From positions 73,570,877 through 73,634,876 of the forward strand of contig OY740768.1 of assembly GCA_963513935.1 (NCBI GenBank): a stretch of 64,000 bases of DNA. Reading direction: 5' to 3'. The notes beneath the pieces were generated by a model. The model was not told where the DNA came from. It did not search any database and saw nothing but the letters and a program-made list of their open reading frames with translations. This DNA comes from Aphrophora alni. Its lineage: Eukaryota; Arthropoda; Insecta; Hemiptera; Aphrophoridae. The position numbers and the translations under genes are program-made. Positions 13,391-28,334 of the stretch are shown one piece after another (the first letter of the stretch is position 1; every line of letters starts with the position of its first letter).

Positions 13391-16300
13391 TATGCATAAA
13401 TAATCAATTGTTTCATTACAAATCGTTCTTTTTATTTTAAAAAAGGAAACTAATGTTATGTGTTAATTTGTTTTTCTGTAAATGGTTAACTCAGATACTG
13501 CTAGATTTAAAAGAGGCCAAGGTCACCGAGCGAACTAAATAACTAAATTTCTCCACTTGACATGACCATTCCTTTGGTTCCAAAGCGCTCCTTCGTTTCT
13601 TATTAAAATTTTCCCCTTCGAATGGTACAAGCTCAATACATTTATGATTTTGTTGCTTCAACTTTTTCACCTAGCTAAACAATTCTTTTACTTCTGCTTT
13701 CTAGAAATCACTCGCCACTATTATTTTGGAGCATAATACTTAAAATTTTTGTTCTATTGAGACTTTTTTCGAGTTAAGGAAAGAAGTGGTAATCCGAAGA
13801 AGTCAAATCATGACGTGAGTTGGTAGGTTGTTTCAATATTTCAAAGCTTAGATCTGCCATTTTCCATTGGACACTTACCACTCTGTTAGAAGAATTGTCT
13901 TGAATAAAGAAAATACCTTTTGAACTCTAGATGTTTAGAGATTAGTTGCTTCTTTACTTTGTTAAAGGTGCAATTAAATATTTTGTTTTTATGGTTGTAT
14001 CCTGTTGTAGATGGAGTTCATTTTTGTCCCAAAGACAGATTTCAACAGTGGCGGCTCCAAGATCTCACTTAAAGTGACTAGTGATTGCATATATAGTATT
14101 TTAATCAAAGATATGTTTATTAACAGATATAATAATTGAAAACAAATAGACCCTTCTCTTATTATTATTAACAGCAAAATCATTCATAACACTACTAAGA
14201 TTAAAGGCTTTTGCTAAGGTGTTTTCAATTGCAATTATAGAAAGGTTGATAAAACGGTCATCACACATTCACATTGTACTTCTGAGATATATTTTTATTC
14301 TTTCACAGAATGTAGTAGATATTAAAACTATTTGCACCAATTTGAACAATTTATTAAATAATAATTTATTCTTGTCTAGTATGTCAAGGAGCTCCGGTAA
14401 ACATTTAGGTTAGCTTTGTTTTCATCATTATGCCATAAAATAAGGTTTCAAAACGTTAAATTCTGAATCAAAAGATTTTATATCATATTTTTAGTGAATT
14501 ATTAAAGGTTTCAATGAGTCCGCACAGAAATAGTTGTCACTTTATAGAGATCTAAACTATGCATATCTCTGAAAATATTAGAGTTATTGGAGAATTGTCT
14601 GTCAAGCTCTTAACCCTAGAATGGTAGTGCGTAGTCTGTCAGGTGATGATCCCTATAAAAACCGATCTGGGAAGTATGGAGATTACGAGCGCCTCATCCC
14701 CCAATACCTTGTCTTCCTCACTCAATGCCAATATTAGTCCCAAATAAATACAGTTTACTTGGCTATATTAGTTCTAGTAAGATAATCGCCGTATGATAGA
14801 CTATGAGTTACCATTTACATTAGTATTTTGTCTTGTGGAATAGTTGCTTTGTGTTTCATTTTTTATTTTTTGTTGAGATGTTTAAGTCTGTGCGGAGTTT
14901 CCGAAATTAAAATATATAAAAAAGTAGTGTTTATTTTATATTTTATTAGTTTTAGTGGCACGTTTTCAGAGCAAAAATTGTAGAAAACATATTTGTTTGG
15001 AACACCGTGTAATGATATGTGTAGACTATACCAAAAAATTTTAAATAAACAAACACAACTTAAATATGTTTTCAGCAATAAAATCTAACTTATTAATACA
15101 TATAATAATTTTAAAAAAATTTGTATGTGTTTTTCCAATCTTTTTTCATGAGTAGTCTGAGAGGCTATGCGTTACCATTTATGTACTGTATGTAAAAAGG
15201 CGTTACCATTCTGGGGTTAATTAACTAAGTTTAATACCTTTTTAAAGATACTTGCTGTATAATATGAAACATCTATGAGTTCACAATATTCTTCACTTGG
15301 TAGATCACTTAGATAGTTTTCTAGATGTTTTGGTAACTTCCAAATTCTACCTTGAGGAAGAGAACATGTATCTTAGAAGAGAATATCTGGATGTTAGACT
15401 GATTTGACATTACATTGAGGAAACAATACATCTAGTTTTGCATATTTTTATAAATATAACTACTTGTAAATAGACCTCATACGAGTGTAAATAGATTGAA
15501 GTTATTTCTTAGTTTACTCTTTGACTCTTTGATGAACTATGATAGGTTGATATCAAAAGATCTAGTTGCTACTGATAGTAGTTTTACTAGTACAAACTAC
15601 ATCAAAATTAATCATTAATAATATTTTCTTACCTGAAAGAAATGTAGAAAAGACAGACTACATTAAATTCCTAAATGGAGACAGGGCACTGACACTGAAT
15701 AATAAAATTTTAAAATGCAAGACGCGGTACTTGTAATACACATGGACAATTACATTTCATAAGCCACGCGATGCAGACAGTGTAACCAAAATGTCCAAAA
15801 CAATCAATTTTCTAAAAGACAATGATGCACTCACATCACTGTCAGACAGTAACCTACCCCCTCCTATGCCTGAGCACTCTAGTGCAATGTCTACCCCCTT
15901 CCACTTCAAACCTATGGCCACAGTCATAACTTACCCAATTTCCCAGGATATACACTCAAAGGCAAAAATACACTCTGTTCGTATATACTGACTATACTGT
16001 ATACACACATTAAAAAGTCAGAAAATGTCTCTTTCTGTTTATGTTTCCCTCATGTTCTGGTTGTAATATGACACTTAATGAAATCTGCTAGGCAGCACAA
16101 GATTGCGAATCTGGCAACGGCAAATACGTCTTTGCAGCTCTTTATTAAATAGTACAGGAGTTTTTTTCCTTTTTCTATTTTTTGCCCCTCCCTAAAGTTG
16201 CTGCACTAGGCTATAGCCCTTTTATTCCTTGTATATGTCAATGGATGGAAGATGTCAAGTTCAAGGTTTAGGTACAGCCAGAATTATCCTGAATACTAAA

Positions 16301-17588
16301 CGTGAAACAAAAACAGAGGGATGTCCTTGATTGCTTCCTTTTCAACATTTCTCCGGAGAAGATAATGTGAGATTCAAAAATTTAAATGACAGGGACGATA
16401 TTCATGAAATTAGTTGTTCCTGGGTACAATGACATAAATACTATGACCTGGTCATTCAGTTCACTGTAGAAGGCTTTCTGGATCTTAATGATACAGCATG
16501 AAAATGGGGCTCATAATCAGTCAAGAAAAAAATAAATACCTACTAACTATTAATTAATTCCAACTATTAATTAATTGAAATAAATTGAATCAATTACAAA
16601 AAGATAATACTCTGTTTATGATTGTATAATAATATGTTATGATTAATATAAATGTTTTAAATTGACTTTACAAAGCTCTTATATATTTTAATTTATTTAA
16701 ATCAATGTAATTACCAGTATAGGATGGGTGAACTTCTTCAAAGGCTCCATTTGAGATATTCTCAAAATTGTTGGACACAAAAGTAATATTCTGTGCTGTA
16801 ATATTAAATGCATTTGAATGTATAATATTCACATTATTCAAATAGAATATGAAACTATTTCCTTTCACAACCAGTGACTGCTCTCTCAGCTCTTTAATAA
16901 AACTGCACTTAAAAATATTTACCTGTAACAGAGAGTTTACATGATATTCTTAATTAATTACTTACATGATAAACAAAGAAAGTTATTTTGTTTTAATAGA
17001 GAAGATTAAGTGGAACACATTTCTTCTTCTCTTTTATTATTTTCCAGTTTCTAAACATTTAACGTCATAAAAACATACTAGAATATTAAAAAAAAATGTT
17101 TGTTGATGGTGTAGTATTAAAGCTTTAGTGTCATTTCAATATGAAAAAAGGATATATTTCAAAATGCTTAGAATAAACAGGTGGTTCGCACCGGCTTCAG
17201 TTTCCTTCACCCATTTTATCGTATACCTTGTTTTAGTCTCACATTCATTTTCCATTCAATACTGTATTCAATACTAGTTTCAATTTCACATAATTTTATA
17301 ATTTGAACTTTATATTCAAAAAATAATCATGGAAAAAACTTTCATTTTAAAAATAGTACATTAATGTTAAGTATATAATGTTTAAAATAGGTTTAAAAAT
17401 AATGTTTAAGTTTGATATATTTTCAAATATAAAATATTTACAAAATAATTGTTTTACATAAAAACCATAGCTAGCATTAATGATTATGCAACAAAAACCA
17501 AATAAATTAACAATTAAGAAAGTATTTATACAATAATTCAAAATTTTGAAAAAATTTCAAAATAATAGATATTAAAAAACACATTAAT

Positions 17589-17637
<49 letters not shown>

Positions 17638-20600
17638 ATGATACAACTAAACATTTATCTAAGTAGTATTAATGCAGTAAATTACTCATATTTCATACTA
17701 ATATTTTGAAAAATCATATGGGTAACAATAATGATTATAATCTAAAGAAATAAGTTATCAGTTGGAAGGCTGGCAGGCCACGTGATGTGCTGATGTACGT
17801 TTACCTGTTTGCATGTTTAAGTTTGTATGAATGTGAATTAAAATGAATTGAAAAGGATATTACGCGAGATGAATAAAAAGTTAAATGGTATTGACAGTTT
17901 AAATGAAAAAGTGTCTGATCTCGAAAAATCGCTTCAATTTCACACAGAGCAATATGACATTTTATTAAATGAAGCTTGCAGTTTTAAAGAAGAGAACAAA
18001 GAATTTAAAAAAGACGTGAAGACTTTACAAAGTAAAAATATAGAGGTCATAAATGAACTTTTTGACTTACGAAACCGGTTTAATTCTCTAGAACAGTATG
18101 GGAGAAGTGTAAACTTAGAGATCCATAATCTGGAGCAACTACAGGAGGAGGAAATGGAGGTTATACTCCGGAAGACTGCTGAAGTTCTACAGGTTCCGTA
18201 CGACGAATCGGATATACAGAGAGCGCATAGACTGCCATCACGACGCCAGCACATTCCACCGAAATTACTCGTGCAGTTTTTGAATAAAAAGAGCTGTGAC
18301 TTGTGGCTTACCGAGGCAAAAAAACGTAAGACTATTGTTTCTAAGGACATCATGGTATCAGGTTAGATAAACTTTATTTTAATGAAAATCTTACTCCATA
18401 TTATAGTAATCTGCTTAGAGAGGTAAAAATTGAAGCCAGAAAAAAGGATTATGGGTTAAACACGGTAAAATATTACTTAAAAAAACAGAGTCTTCTAAGA
18501 AAATATATCTAATTACCTGTATAGATGATTTAAACAACGTTAGAGAGTAGGCATAAGACATTTATAAATATTTTGCTTTTTGTAATAATCTTAAAATTTT
18601 ATGTGTTTTGTTAATGATACTTCATGTTTAATAGGTTGAATGATACTAAGATTTTATTTAAGTTTTATGGTTGAATTTTGGACTTTGAGTATATTTGTAT
18701 GTTTATTATACTGTATATATATTTTGTTTATTATTATACAATTATGGTTAACCATAGCATGGTTACTTTTTTTCCTTCGGAACAATTGTTTTGAGTTGTA
18801 GTATTGGTTTCCTAAGGTTAGTTCTTAGTTGATTATGGGTTGCTTAAGAGAAGGATTATTATTATTTTTAATTCAAATGAAATTTCTATAATAAGTTTTA
18901 TAAAATAATCTAAATGAATTGTTTAAGGAAATTATTGTATTGGTTGCGAGAGACAGGAATGAATGTACTTATGGTCGTCACAGAACAGATAAGCCTACTA
19001 TCTAAAGCTTTATTACTTAAGTATTTTCTATAAAACTAGTCTGCCTAAACACATAGTGCAACTGAACATGAACTTTGATATGTCTGTGGATCAGTTTATT
19101 TGTTTTGGTTTGATAATTTTGCCCAACTATGGCTAATAATATGGACCTCCCCCTTAGTATAGATAAGTTTAATAACTATGAACTAATAGTTTATAGATTT
19201 ATAATTTTGCATCAAAATACTAGAAGTATTAAAAAGAATTTCGATAGGTTTGTTATTTATCTAAGCGCACTGCAATGTAAACCAGATTTTATTGTTTTGA
19301 CTGAGGCTTGGTTACGTTATATTCCGAGTAATGGTCTCCAGCCAGCCGGAGCTTCCAGCTGGTCAAAAGAAGTGAAGTCACACAGCTGTAACCATGGACT
19401 TGCTAATAACGGATCACAGGGCAGTTTGTCTCTCTCTATGTGCACCTTCTTCCGGAAATAATGTTAATAGTAAGGTTATATTAGATAGGTGAATATTTAA
19501 AAAATTAGTAGAAGACCAAAATTGGGATAGTGTTTTTGACTGTATGGATGTAAATGATGCTTTTGAGTTATTTCTTGGTTTATTATCTGATAATGTCAAT
19601 AAATCTAAATTAATTGTTAATATCGTTAAACGGTATAGGAATAAGGATGGAAGGTTAAATCCTTGGATAAATGATGGTCTTATGGGAGCAATTAAGATAA
19701 AAGATAAACTATATAAACAAATGAAAGGTGATCCCAACAATATTAAAATAAGGAATAATTTTACGATACTCAGAAATAATATAAATAAATTGATTAAAGT
19801 TGCTAAATTACAGTATTTTTCTAATATTTTTGAATCAGGGAATTATGAAATTAGTGACCAGTGGAAGGCTATTAACTCTTTATCTAGTCAACCATCTAAA
19901 AAACTAGGAAAAATAGTTTTGTAATGTGAAGGTTTGAAGATTGAAAGTGATGACGCACTAGTAGAGGAGTTTAATAAGTTTTTTTCTGAAATTCCAGTTA
20001 AGTTAGACACACTTATTGATAACATCGGTTTAAGAGAAGTTGAGGAGTACAAAATAAATTTCAAACAAAAATTTCAACGGACTCGTTATTTTTATCAAAA
20101 TCTACCCTGAAGAAATTGTAGAATGCATACATAGTTTAAAGAAGGGGACATCATCAGGACAAGATATAAATAATAATTTACTAAAGGACATTGGAAGCTT
20201 GATAGCACCTGTACTGTCTCATATTTTTAATAAAAGTTTAACATCAGGAATCTTTCCAGGACAAATGAAAATATCTAAGATAGTTCCTATTTTTAAATCT
20301 GTAAAATCGGATGAGGTTTCAAATTATCACCCGATTTCTTTACTATCAGTATTTTCTAAGATATTTGAGAAATTGATAAAAAAACGATTAATGTGTTTTA
20401 TAAATAAATTTATTTTTTTCCATGCTAGTCAGTTTGGATTCAGAAAGGGTCTTAGCACTGAATTAGCATTACATAGTTTTATGTCTAATATATATACCAA
20501 TTTGAATTTGGGAATGAAAGTATCAGGCTTGTTTTTGGACATCAAGAAAACATTTGATACAGTAAACCATGAGCTCTTGGTGAAAAAGTTGGAATCAGCT

Positions 20601-23600
20601 GGAATAAGGGGGGTGGCCTTGACTTGGTTTCCGTCTTACCTTGGAAATAGGAAGCAGTTTGTAAAAATCGGTTCCTCAGAGAGTACATGGCGTTCGTTGA
20701 CATTTGGTGTACCTCAAGGTTCGGTACTGGGTCCGATATTATTTCTTATATTTATTAATGACTTGTTCACAGGACCATTCAATGGCGTTATTACAGCATT
20801 TGCTGATGATACAGCTCTGGCCTATGCACATTCGGAGGTAAGTTAGTTGCAAATAAAAGTTCAACAAGACCTGTATTTTTTGAGTCTATGGTTTAGTTAT
20901 AATAGACTTTCTTTGAATGTAGCTAAGACAATGTTTATAAACTTTTCCATTTTTAAATCATTTCAGTTCCAAGTTCCGCTTAAGTATCACTGCGTTGGCT
21001 GCTGTAACCAGTTATGTGATTGTAGTGAAGTTACTCAAAGAGAAAGCACTAAATACCTAGGCTTGAAATTGGATGAAAAACTATCGTTTCGAGAACACGT
21101 TTCCAATTTTAAAAAATACATGTTTATGTTTTTAAGAAGGTTTTCATTTATCAAAACATATCTACCTGAACAAATACAGAGACAAATTTACTTTGCATTT
21201 GTACATTCTAAGTTGGCTTACGGTTTATCGATTTGGGGAAGTACGTATAATTCACACATAATTCCTTTGTTTAGTCTCCAAAAATCTTTCGTTAGAATGT
21301 TGTGTAAAAATGACAAATTCCATAATTCTTTCCCATGTTTTATTGCTAAAAAGATTCTTCCTCTTCGTTATCTCTATGTGTTTAAAGTGTTAGAAATGTT
21401 TTATAGGGTAAGTGGTAATGAAGGGGCTATATTAAACCACGGAGTCCACACAAGGCAGGTTAGCAAAGGACTTGTAATGTTACCCAAATGTCACAAAGCC
21501 TTTACTCAAAAAACCTTCTTCTTTCTTGGGTCAAAATTTTATAACCTATTGCTTTTTATTTAAGGAATACCTCTATTATTACTCACTTCAAGGTTAAACT
21601 TAGATATTGGTTATTATCTCTTCCTCCTGTGGCTTTGGAAAATATGTTTAAAACTGTTCAATGACTGTTCTGAGTGAATGACAATAAAGGCCATAATATT
21701 ATATTTAGTAAGGTTAGTAAGGTTTAGTAAGTATTTGAGTTTGATTGAACTTAATTTAATGTATAAATGAATTGTATAGGCCAATTGAATTGAAATGTAT
21801 TTTAATTTAAAATAAATGTATTTTGTAGATATAATCACAGTCTGTCTGTTTATTTGTGTGTATGTTGGTATGAATGGGATTTAATTAATATTTAAGATAG
21901 CTCCCGCACACGTATATTGGTGTTTTATTGCTCTTCTGTGTGTGGTATGTTTTCCACAGAGTTTTTTTACTTTATGTATACAATTTAAATTTTGACGTGT
22001 TAACATTGTTTCACAAGCTTATTTTAAGTTCATTGGATAAAGATTAGTAGTTTTAAGTTTATTTTTAAGTTCTTATGTTGTATGATTATTATAAATATTT
22101 GTGGTTTGTAATCTGTGGAAAATAAAAATAATAAATAAATAATAAAATAAACAATTACAGTTTGTAAAACAAAGAAAGGTGGGTGGCTACCTGGTCGAAA
22201 CCTCCTCTCACACTGCATACTCACAGATGTCCCAAACAAGTTACCTAATTAGTGACTTCCCCACTGCAACATCTTTTTCATACAAAGACAACTTTCTTAA
22301 GGCTTCTTATTTGTTAAGTAATATATAAAGAAAGTCAATATTCATAAAAGTTGCCTAAAAACGACTTCAAAGGAACAATTGTTAAAACATAAGGGAGAAA
22401 TAATGTGAATGAAAGAAAATTAGAATAATAAAGAAAGAATGTTGAAATACATTTGTCATATGATTGATAAAACCTTATTGAATAATTACATAAATGACCA
22501 AAATATTATCTAACATGACCTAACTTAAAATATATATAAAAAGATAATTATGTATAAATATTGCATAAAAGCAAAGCACTAAAAACTACACCCCGCTTCA
22601 TTCTTTTGAACTGAAACCTTGCTTAAAATAGTGATTCAGTCGATTCAGTATCAGAAGAAAAATAACATTTAGACCTATTAGGATTAAGACATATTAAAAG
22701 AACATAAAAAATATATGTAATATTTGACATGATTTTGAGAAACAATGTACAGATATCAATTAATTGATTACAAATAAAAGTAATCCGTTAAGCCATGTAA
22801 AAAATCAAGCTGGACATGACAACTTCCTATAAACTTTATACAAATAGAGCTAAGCTGTTTCAAATTAAATGGTACCGGGAATTTAAATAAATTTGGTTTT
22901 ACCATGAAGTTTTAATAAGGAAAACACACACAAATTTGAAAGCTTTTATGCAACAGGAAACATCTGTAATTAGGTAACAAATTGAAAAAAAAAAAAATCC
23001 CTTGAATTAGAAAATTATGCTCTATTATAAGTTAAATTATTTTTGAAAATTTTATATGTAATAATAAAATAAACACTTTTTAGACAAAAATAAAATATGT
23101 GGTGTGTAAATTTTACAGAGTGATACAATTCTACAAAGGAGTGATGCCAAAGATGACTTCTTTACTATCACAAATTAATGTGGCAATAACCTTCATGAAC
23201 AGATTATTTATATATTTCAGCTTAAAAATGTGACTTTTTACCTTCATATATCAAGAAAAGCCCATAAATATCTATGACGTTGTAGTGGCAGTAGGCATAG
23301 AACTTTAAACCCCAGTACTGCATTGTTGTCAACTACATAAGTTGGTTATTGTCGTTTGTGGAGATGAATAAGGTGACTGTTTCCAAAGACCATTAGGAAA
23401 GGCAACATGCCATTTTTATAGCCAGTTATTTATTTCAGCCTTTGTTGAAGATGTTGTTAGGTTTTTATCTTTCTCTCAAGAATGGTATGGGGTGTTGTCC
23501 ATAACAATTGTTGACCCATATGAAATAGCTGGGAGCAGGGTATTGAAGAACCATTTCTTGAAAACACACACATTCATATTTTTGTGGTAGTCATTGGTCT

Positions 23601-24838
23601 TCTATGAATGAAATATTAAAGGTGGTGCATTTAGGCTTCCTGGATGGCAAATTATTAACCATATTTCTTTTCAAAATGTTGTGTCCAAAGTAATTGAGTT
23701 GACTGAACAACCTTTGTCTTTGCTAATGTTCTCATTTATCCAAGCTTCGTTAAAAAACACTGATGTACTTAAAACTCTGTTTTTGTATCTTTCAGAGAAA
23801 TTGGCATCTTGACAGGGCCACTGTGGGTTAAGAGAGTCAACAGAAGGTTTTCTGATACTTAATTTTTTTTTCTATCAGAAACTAATTTCCTTAATGATAG
23901 TGATGGAAGTGAGTCACAAAATACACTTGTATCCCAGAGAGAAGATGACAGTTTAAGGAGAGTTGGTAGTACTATCTGTTTGTACATTTCATGTATGGGG
24001 CAAAAAATAACAGAGATTTATTGACATTATCCATTCCAGTGACACAATGTTTCCTCTTCATTCCTTTATTTGGCGTCCGGAGAACAACATTGTCATCGTG
24101 GGTTAATTTGAGTGATAATGTTGTGATCTTGTCTTTCATCCATTAAATCCAATCCATATCTTCTTCATTATCTTGACCGATGCTTGTATTGACACTCAAT
24201 ACTTGTTGCAGTTTGATATTTTTTATTTGAACTGTTTTAAGAGACATGTACAAGCATGAACCACTCTTTGTAAAACTTCCTTTATATCCATTAAAGGATT
24301 TTTTCTTTCTTTTTTCTTTTTGAAAAATACTCAATTACTGAAACTACCATAGTCCTTGCTTGCATATGTAGCACTTGATATTCTTTGAACTCATTACAAA
24401 TATGTAATGATTTAAAAAGTCTATAAAATTATGAATGACTATACACTACGAACACAAATTACTATTATGTACACTAGGAACGAAAATACACATTAATTTA
24501 AAATTAAAGAACCTTGGAAGAAGGAACCGTGTTGAACTGATTTTCCAATGAGACTAGTTTTTTGGGAATAATATAATTTATATATTATAGTGTCACTAAA
24601 GTGAGTAATGTGTTTTCAATTCTTCTACTCACATTTGGATGTATGGTTGGGACATAATGTAGACTTGTGGTTGGACTATGACTAATACAACAGTTTACCT
24701 AATGAGATTAATGACAGGCAGTGAATCATCTACTTAGAAGACAAGTAAAGAACAATAATTATTTAGTATCAATTTTTTTTTAAACTTTGTGTTGAATTAA
24801 AAAAAAAACAACAAAATTCTTGTCTTTTACTTTCACAG

Positions 24839-24872
<34 letters not shown>

Positions 24873-27800
24873 TTTGCAGTAAGGTGAGTCCAGTAAATGG
24901 CCTCAAGGGCCAGGTAAAATCAATCCTCTGTGTTCCTTTGAGTGAGTGAGAACTGCGTGTTTCAACACAATGAAAGAAAACATTTATTTCATTGAACTTA
25001 AATAAAAATAACATAGAATATGTAATTATGGTGACAAGAGTTAATATTAAGATGTACCTACACTATAAACAAGAAGGTCAAAACCTCAGCCAATCCTTCA
25101 TTGCGACATTACACAACACCTCAACAGCAGTGGGACCCACCACCTCCCTCTTGGGTAAACTCTGCATTACTTATTCCTAGTTTTATAAAGCATTACAATT
25201 CAAATTATATTTTAAGAAGATATATTTTTATTTAATTAATTAAACTAATTATGTTATGGATATTATAATTTATATACCTCTGGAGAAGAAATTTGGAAGC
25301 CTTTTGATTCAACATTTCCAAATGTAGAATTTCTTATTGTCACTTTATCCAGGTTATGAATCTCGATGGCTTTTGTATCAACCAAATTAACAACAGCATT
25401 ATTAATAGTCAATGATGCATCTAATACATTAAATGCCTGATGCTCTATTGTTCCAATTTTCACATTTTCAAATGTGATATGTTCTGCCTAGAAAAAAAAA
25501 TTAAAAATCATATCAATGATATTTCGATTTTAAATAGAATAATGGATAGAAATGTCTATTCAGAAAATTATTAATTGGTAATATGATTATTTTAGTTAAT
25601 GAATATATTTTAATAAAAAAATATTCAACTTGTATAAATATTTTTTGTAATTCATTGAATAACTTTAATTTTCATATTTGTATTTAATTATAGATATATG
25701 AGACTAAAAATCGTATATTCTACACATTTATTATATTTTATGCAGTGATTCGGAGTTTAAAGATTTTATTTTGGTCTTGGAAATGAAAAATTAAATCATA
25801 CAAAGCGTTAAAAAAAGTTCTTAGTAGAAATGGCCTAGCTTTAAATTGTTTTTTTAAATGTTTACAAAAGTAAGATATTTAAATACCAACCAGGTTTTAA
25901 TAAGTAATTACTTTTTTTAAATATTAAAAAGTTAGCAACATATTAAAAAAATATATGATTAGATTAGAAAACCTTGAATTGATCTTCATTAAAGTACATA
26001 ATAACAGAAATAATAAAAAAGTACACTTACAACCTTACAAAAATAAATATTGAAAATAAGAACTAAACTCTCAGTATGACCCAAAAATTACCAAGACAGC
26101 TTACAATAGTTATCTTTATTACACTTTCTTATTTTAAATAGTTATAATTTTATCTTAGTATTTAATTTGATATTTTAGAGCATTATTATTATTATTATTA
26201 TTATTACTATTATTATTATTATAAGACAGTATTCAATTCATTACCAAAGCCTAGGACTATACAGAACAGCTGATTGATATCTATTTAGCGGGGATGTCAC
26301 GTGATCTGTGAGACAACATGGTGTAGATATTATTCACTTGTTCCATTTTCTGTATTACAATCAACATTAATTTACCCGCAAATAACAATTTTAAATCTTA
26401 AATAATCGTTACTTTTCAATACAGGTCACGAATATTATATATGACATTTTGAATTTTTCAGTATAAGTTTAATTTATTAACTCAAATAATAGGTTCATAT
26501 AACAACACACACATTGGATTCTAAATAATTACTGTAGTTTATTATTTTTTTTGTTATTAACAAATTTGAGGTTTTCAAATTTAATCGATTGTAATTTTTA
26601 TTAATATTATTATTTATTCAAAAGAAATATAATTATTTTTTACACTTAAGTATCATTTTAAAATTGAATTTCTTCTGAAAATAATCCCTTTGCCTGTTTT
26701 GTATTCCGTACACAAATTAGGGCCTATTAACAATTACAAACAAATTTATATTGAGCAAAAAACAGAGATAGGGTAAGAAAAATACAATTTAATTAAAGTA
26801 TTAAAAGCGTTGTAGATCCTAAACTATTTCAGTGATCGGAAAATAAATTATACATGCAATTTAGATCTTAATAAATAATATTAGTCTCGTTTATTCGTTT
26901 ATATTAATTCTAAATAAATAAAAAGCTATAAATAATTTAAAACATTTTGATAAATTATTGAGCAACGTTCATTAGATTTTTTAAATACCAAATAACCTTT
27001 TTTATTTGATTTGTATTTGAAATTTCTCGACAGTTTTAATTTTTTTTATAGATTCTGAAAGATTATTGAATAGTTTTGATAGTCTACCAGAAAAGAGTGG
27101 GCTAGGTTTTTAGGAATGAAATTGAAGGCTTTGGGCAAAGAAAATGATAATTAATCCAATAAATGATAAAAATTAATACATCCAATAAATCATTCTAAAA
27201 CTGAATGGTGTAATCGACAATGTCGAACAAATGTGTAGCCTACATGTCGCCTGGCTTTGTTGAACCATGTCGAGCTTAGTCAAACGCAACCCGAATCAAG
27301 AAGGCAAGGATGAAAGAAGTCGAATAGACAACAGGACGTGTAGAAGCAGAAGCATGTTGCTCAACTTTTCAGCTACAGCTGATTGCTAAAACTGATAAAA
27401 ACTAAAAATATTAATTCTGTTCAGTTTTGTTTTGCTCAGTGCTTTAATTTGATTTTCAGTTTTATTAATTTTAGTCATGATGAATCGGAGTGACTAACAA
27501 AAACTTTCTTTTATTGAAATATATCTGATTGAAGTTTATTGTGGGACTCAATTGAAAAATTCACAAATTCAAAAATAGAAACAAATGGCACGATGAACAA
27601 ATGGAAATTGCGGTTTCTTTTGGCATTGGACAACTTAACGCTAGAAAAAAGATAAAAATTTTTCAAAGCCAGTTTGCTAAAGAGAGCAAGAAGGAGACCG
27701 AGCCGAGAAAAACTGGGGCTGGTATAGACGAAGCGTAGCCTACACTAGCAAATGGTTTGCATACAAAAGTATGATGATATTCTTGGCCGATAAGAACAAA

Positions 27801-28302
27801 CCAAAAACACTCAGGATATAGAGGTAATTTGAAATTCTAAAATATTAATATTAGGTATGACCATATTATTATAATGTTATATAATATAGAGATCAATATG
27901 GGTGCCCTGGCAGGTACAGATTAAGGTACATTACTAGGAAAACAAAATAAACAAGTCATACAAATTATTAATGCAATTATTTACTTTATTGCATACATAT
28001 CTTAAAGTAAAACCAAAAACAAAATAAAATCATACTAATAAAATAATCAAACATTGATGGATCTCGCCTCCATAAGCCTGGAATATCTTCTCCACTGTCA
28101 GAAATTTCCGTGTTTAACATCTCAATGGAGCAGTAAATATTTCTTGATCCACTTTTCCTAAAATAGTTATGTAAATAAATTACAGCCAATGTCACTTTTG
28201 TTGCTGTATCTATCTCCGATAAAGTTCGTTTTAAAAATATATTTAGTTTTATAATAAATGAATTTTCTGAAACTCTTCTAGCCCTACTTAATCGGTAGAG
28301 AA

Positions 28303-28334
<32 letters not shown>

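Larger units (their letters stand above)
17762..22150 (+). mobile_element. CR1/Jockey-like LINE with inactive ORF1 and ORF2
   Basis: A 5'-to-3' LINE layout: a short leader, a coiled-coil ORF1, a spacer of about 600 bases, an endonuclease/reverse-transcriptase ORF2, and a 3' region ending in A-rich repeats (AATAAATAAATAATAAAATAAA, about 22122-22152). It is inserted in intron 3 of gene 1 on the opposite strand. Exact ends and target duplication are not clear. Frameshifts, stops and an endonuclease deletion make it dead. Confidence 0.8.

Noticed and set aside
15791..15991. Proline-rich 66-codon open frame
   Set aside because: No family signature, and it lies in intron 4 without splice sites that fit gene 1.
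17940..18353. 137-codon minus-strand open frame
   Set aside because: It is the antisense shadow of the LINE ORF1 on the plus strand.
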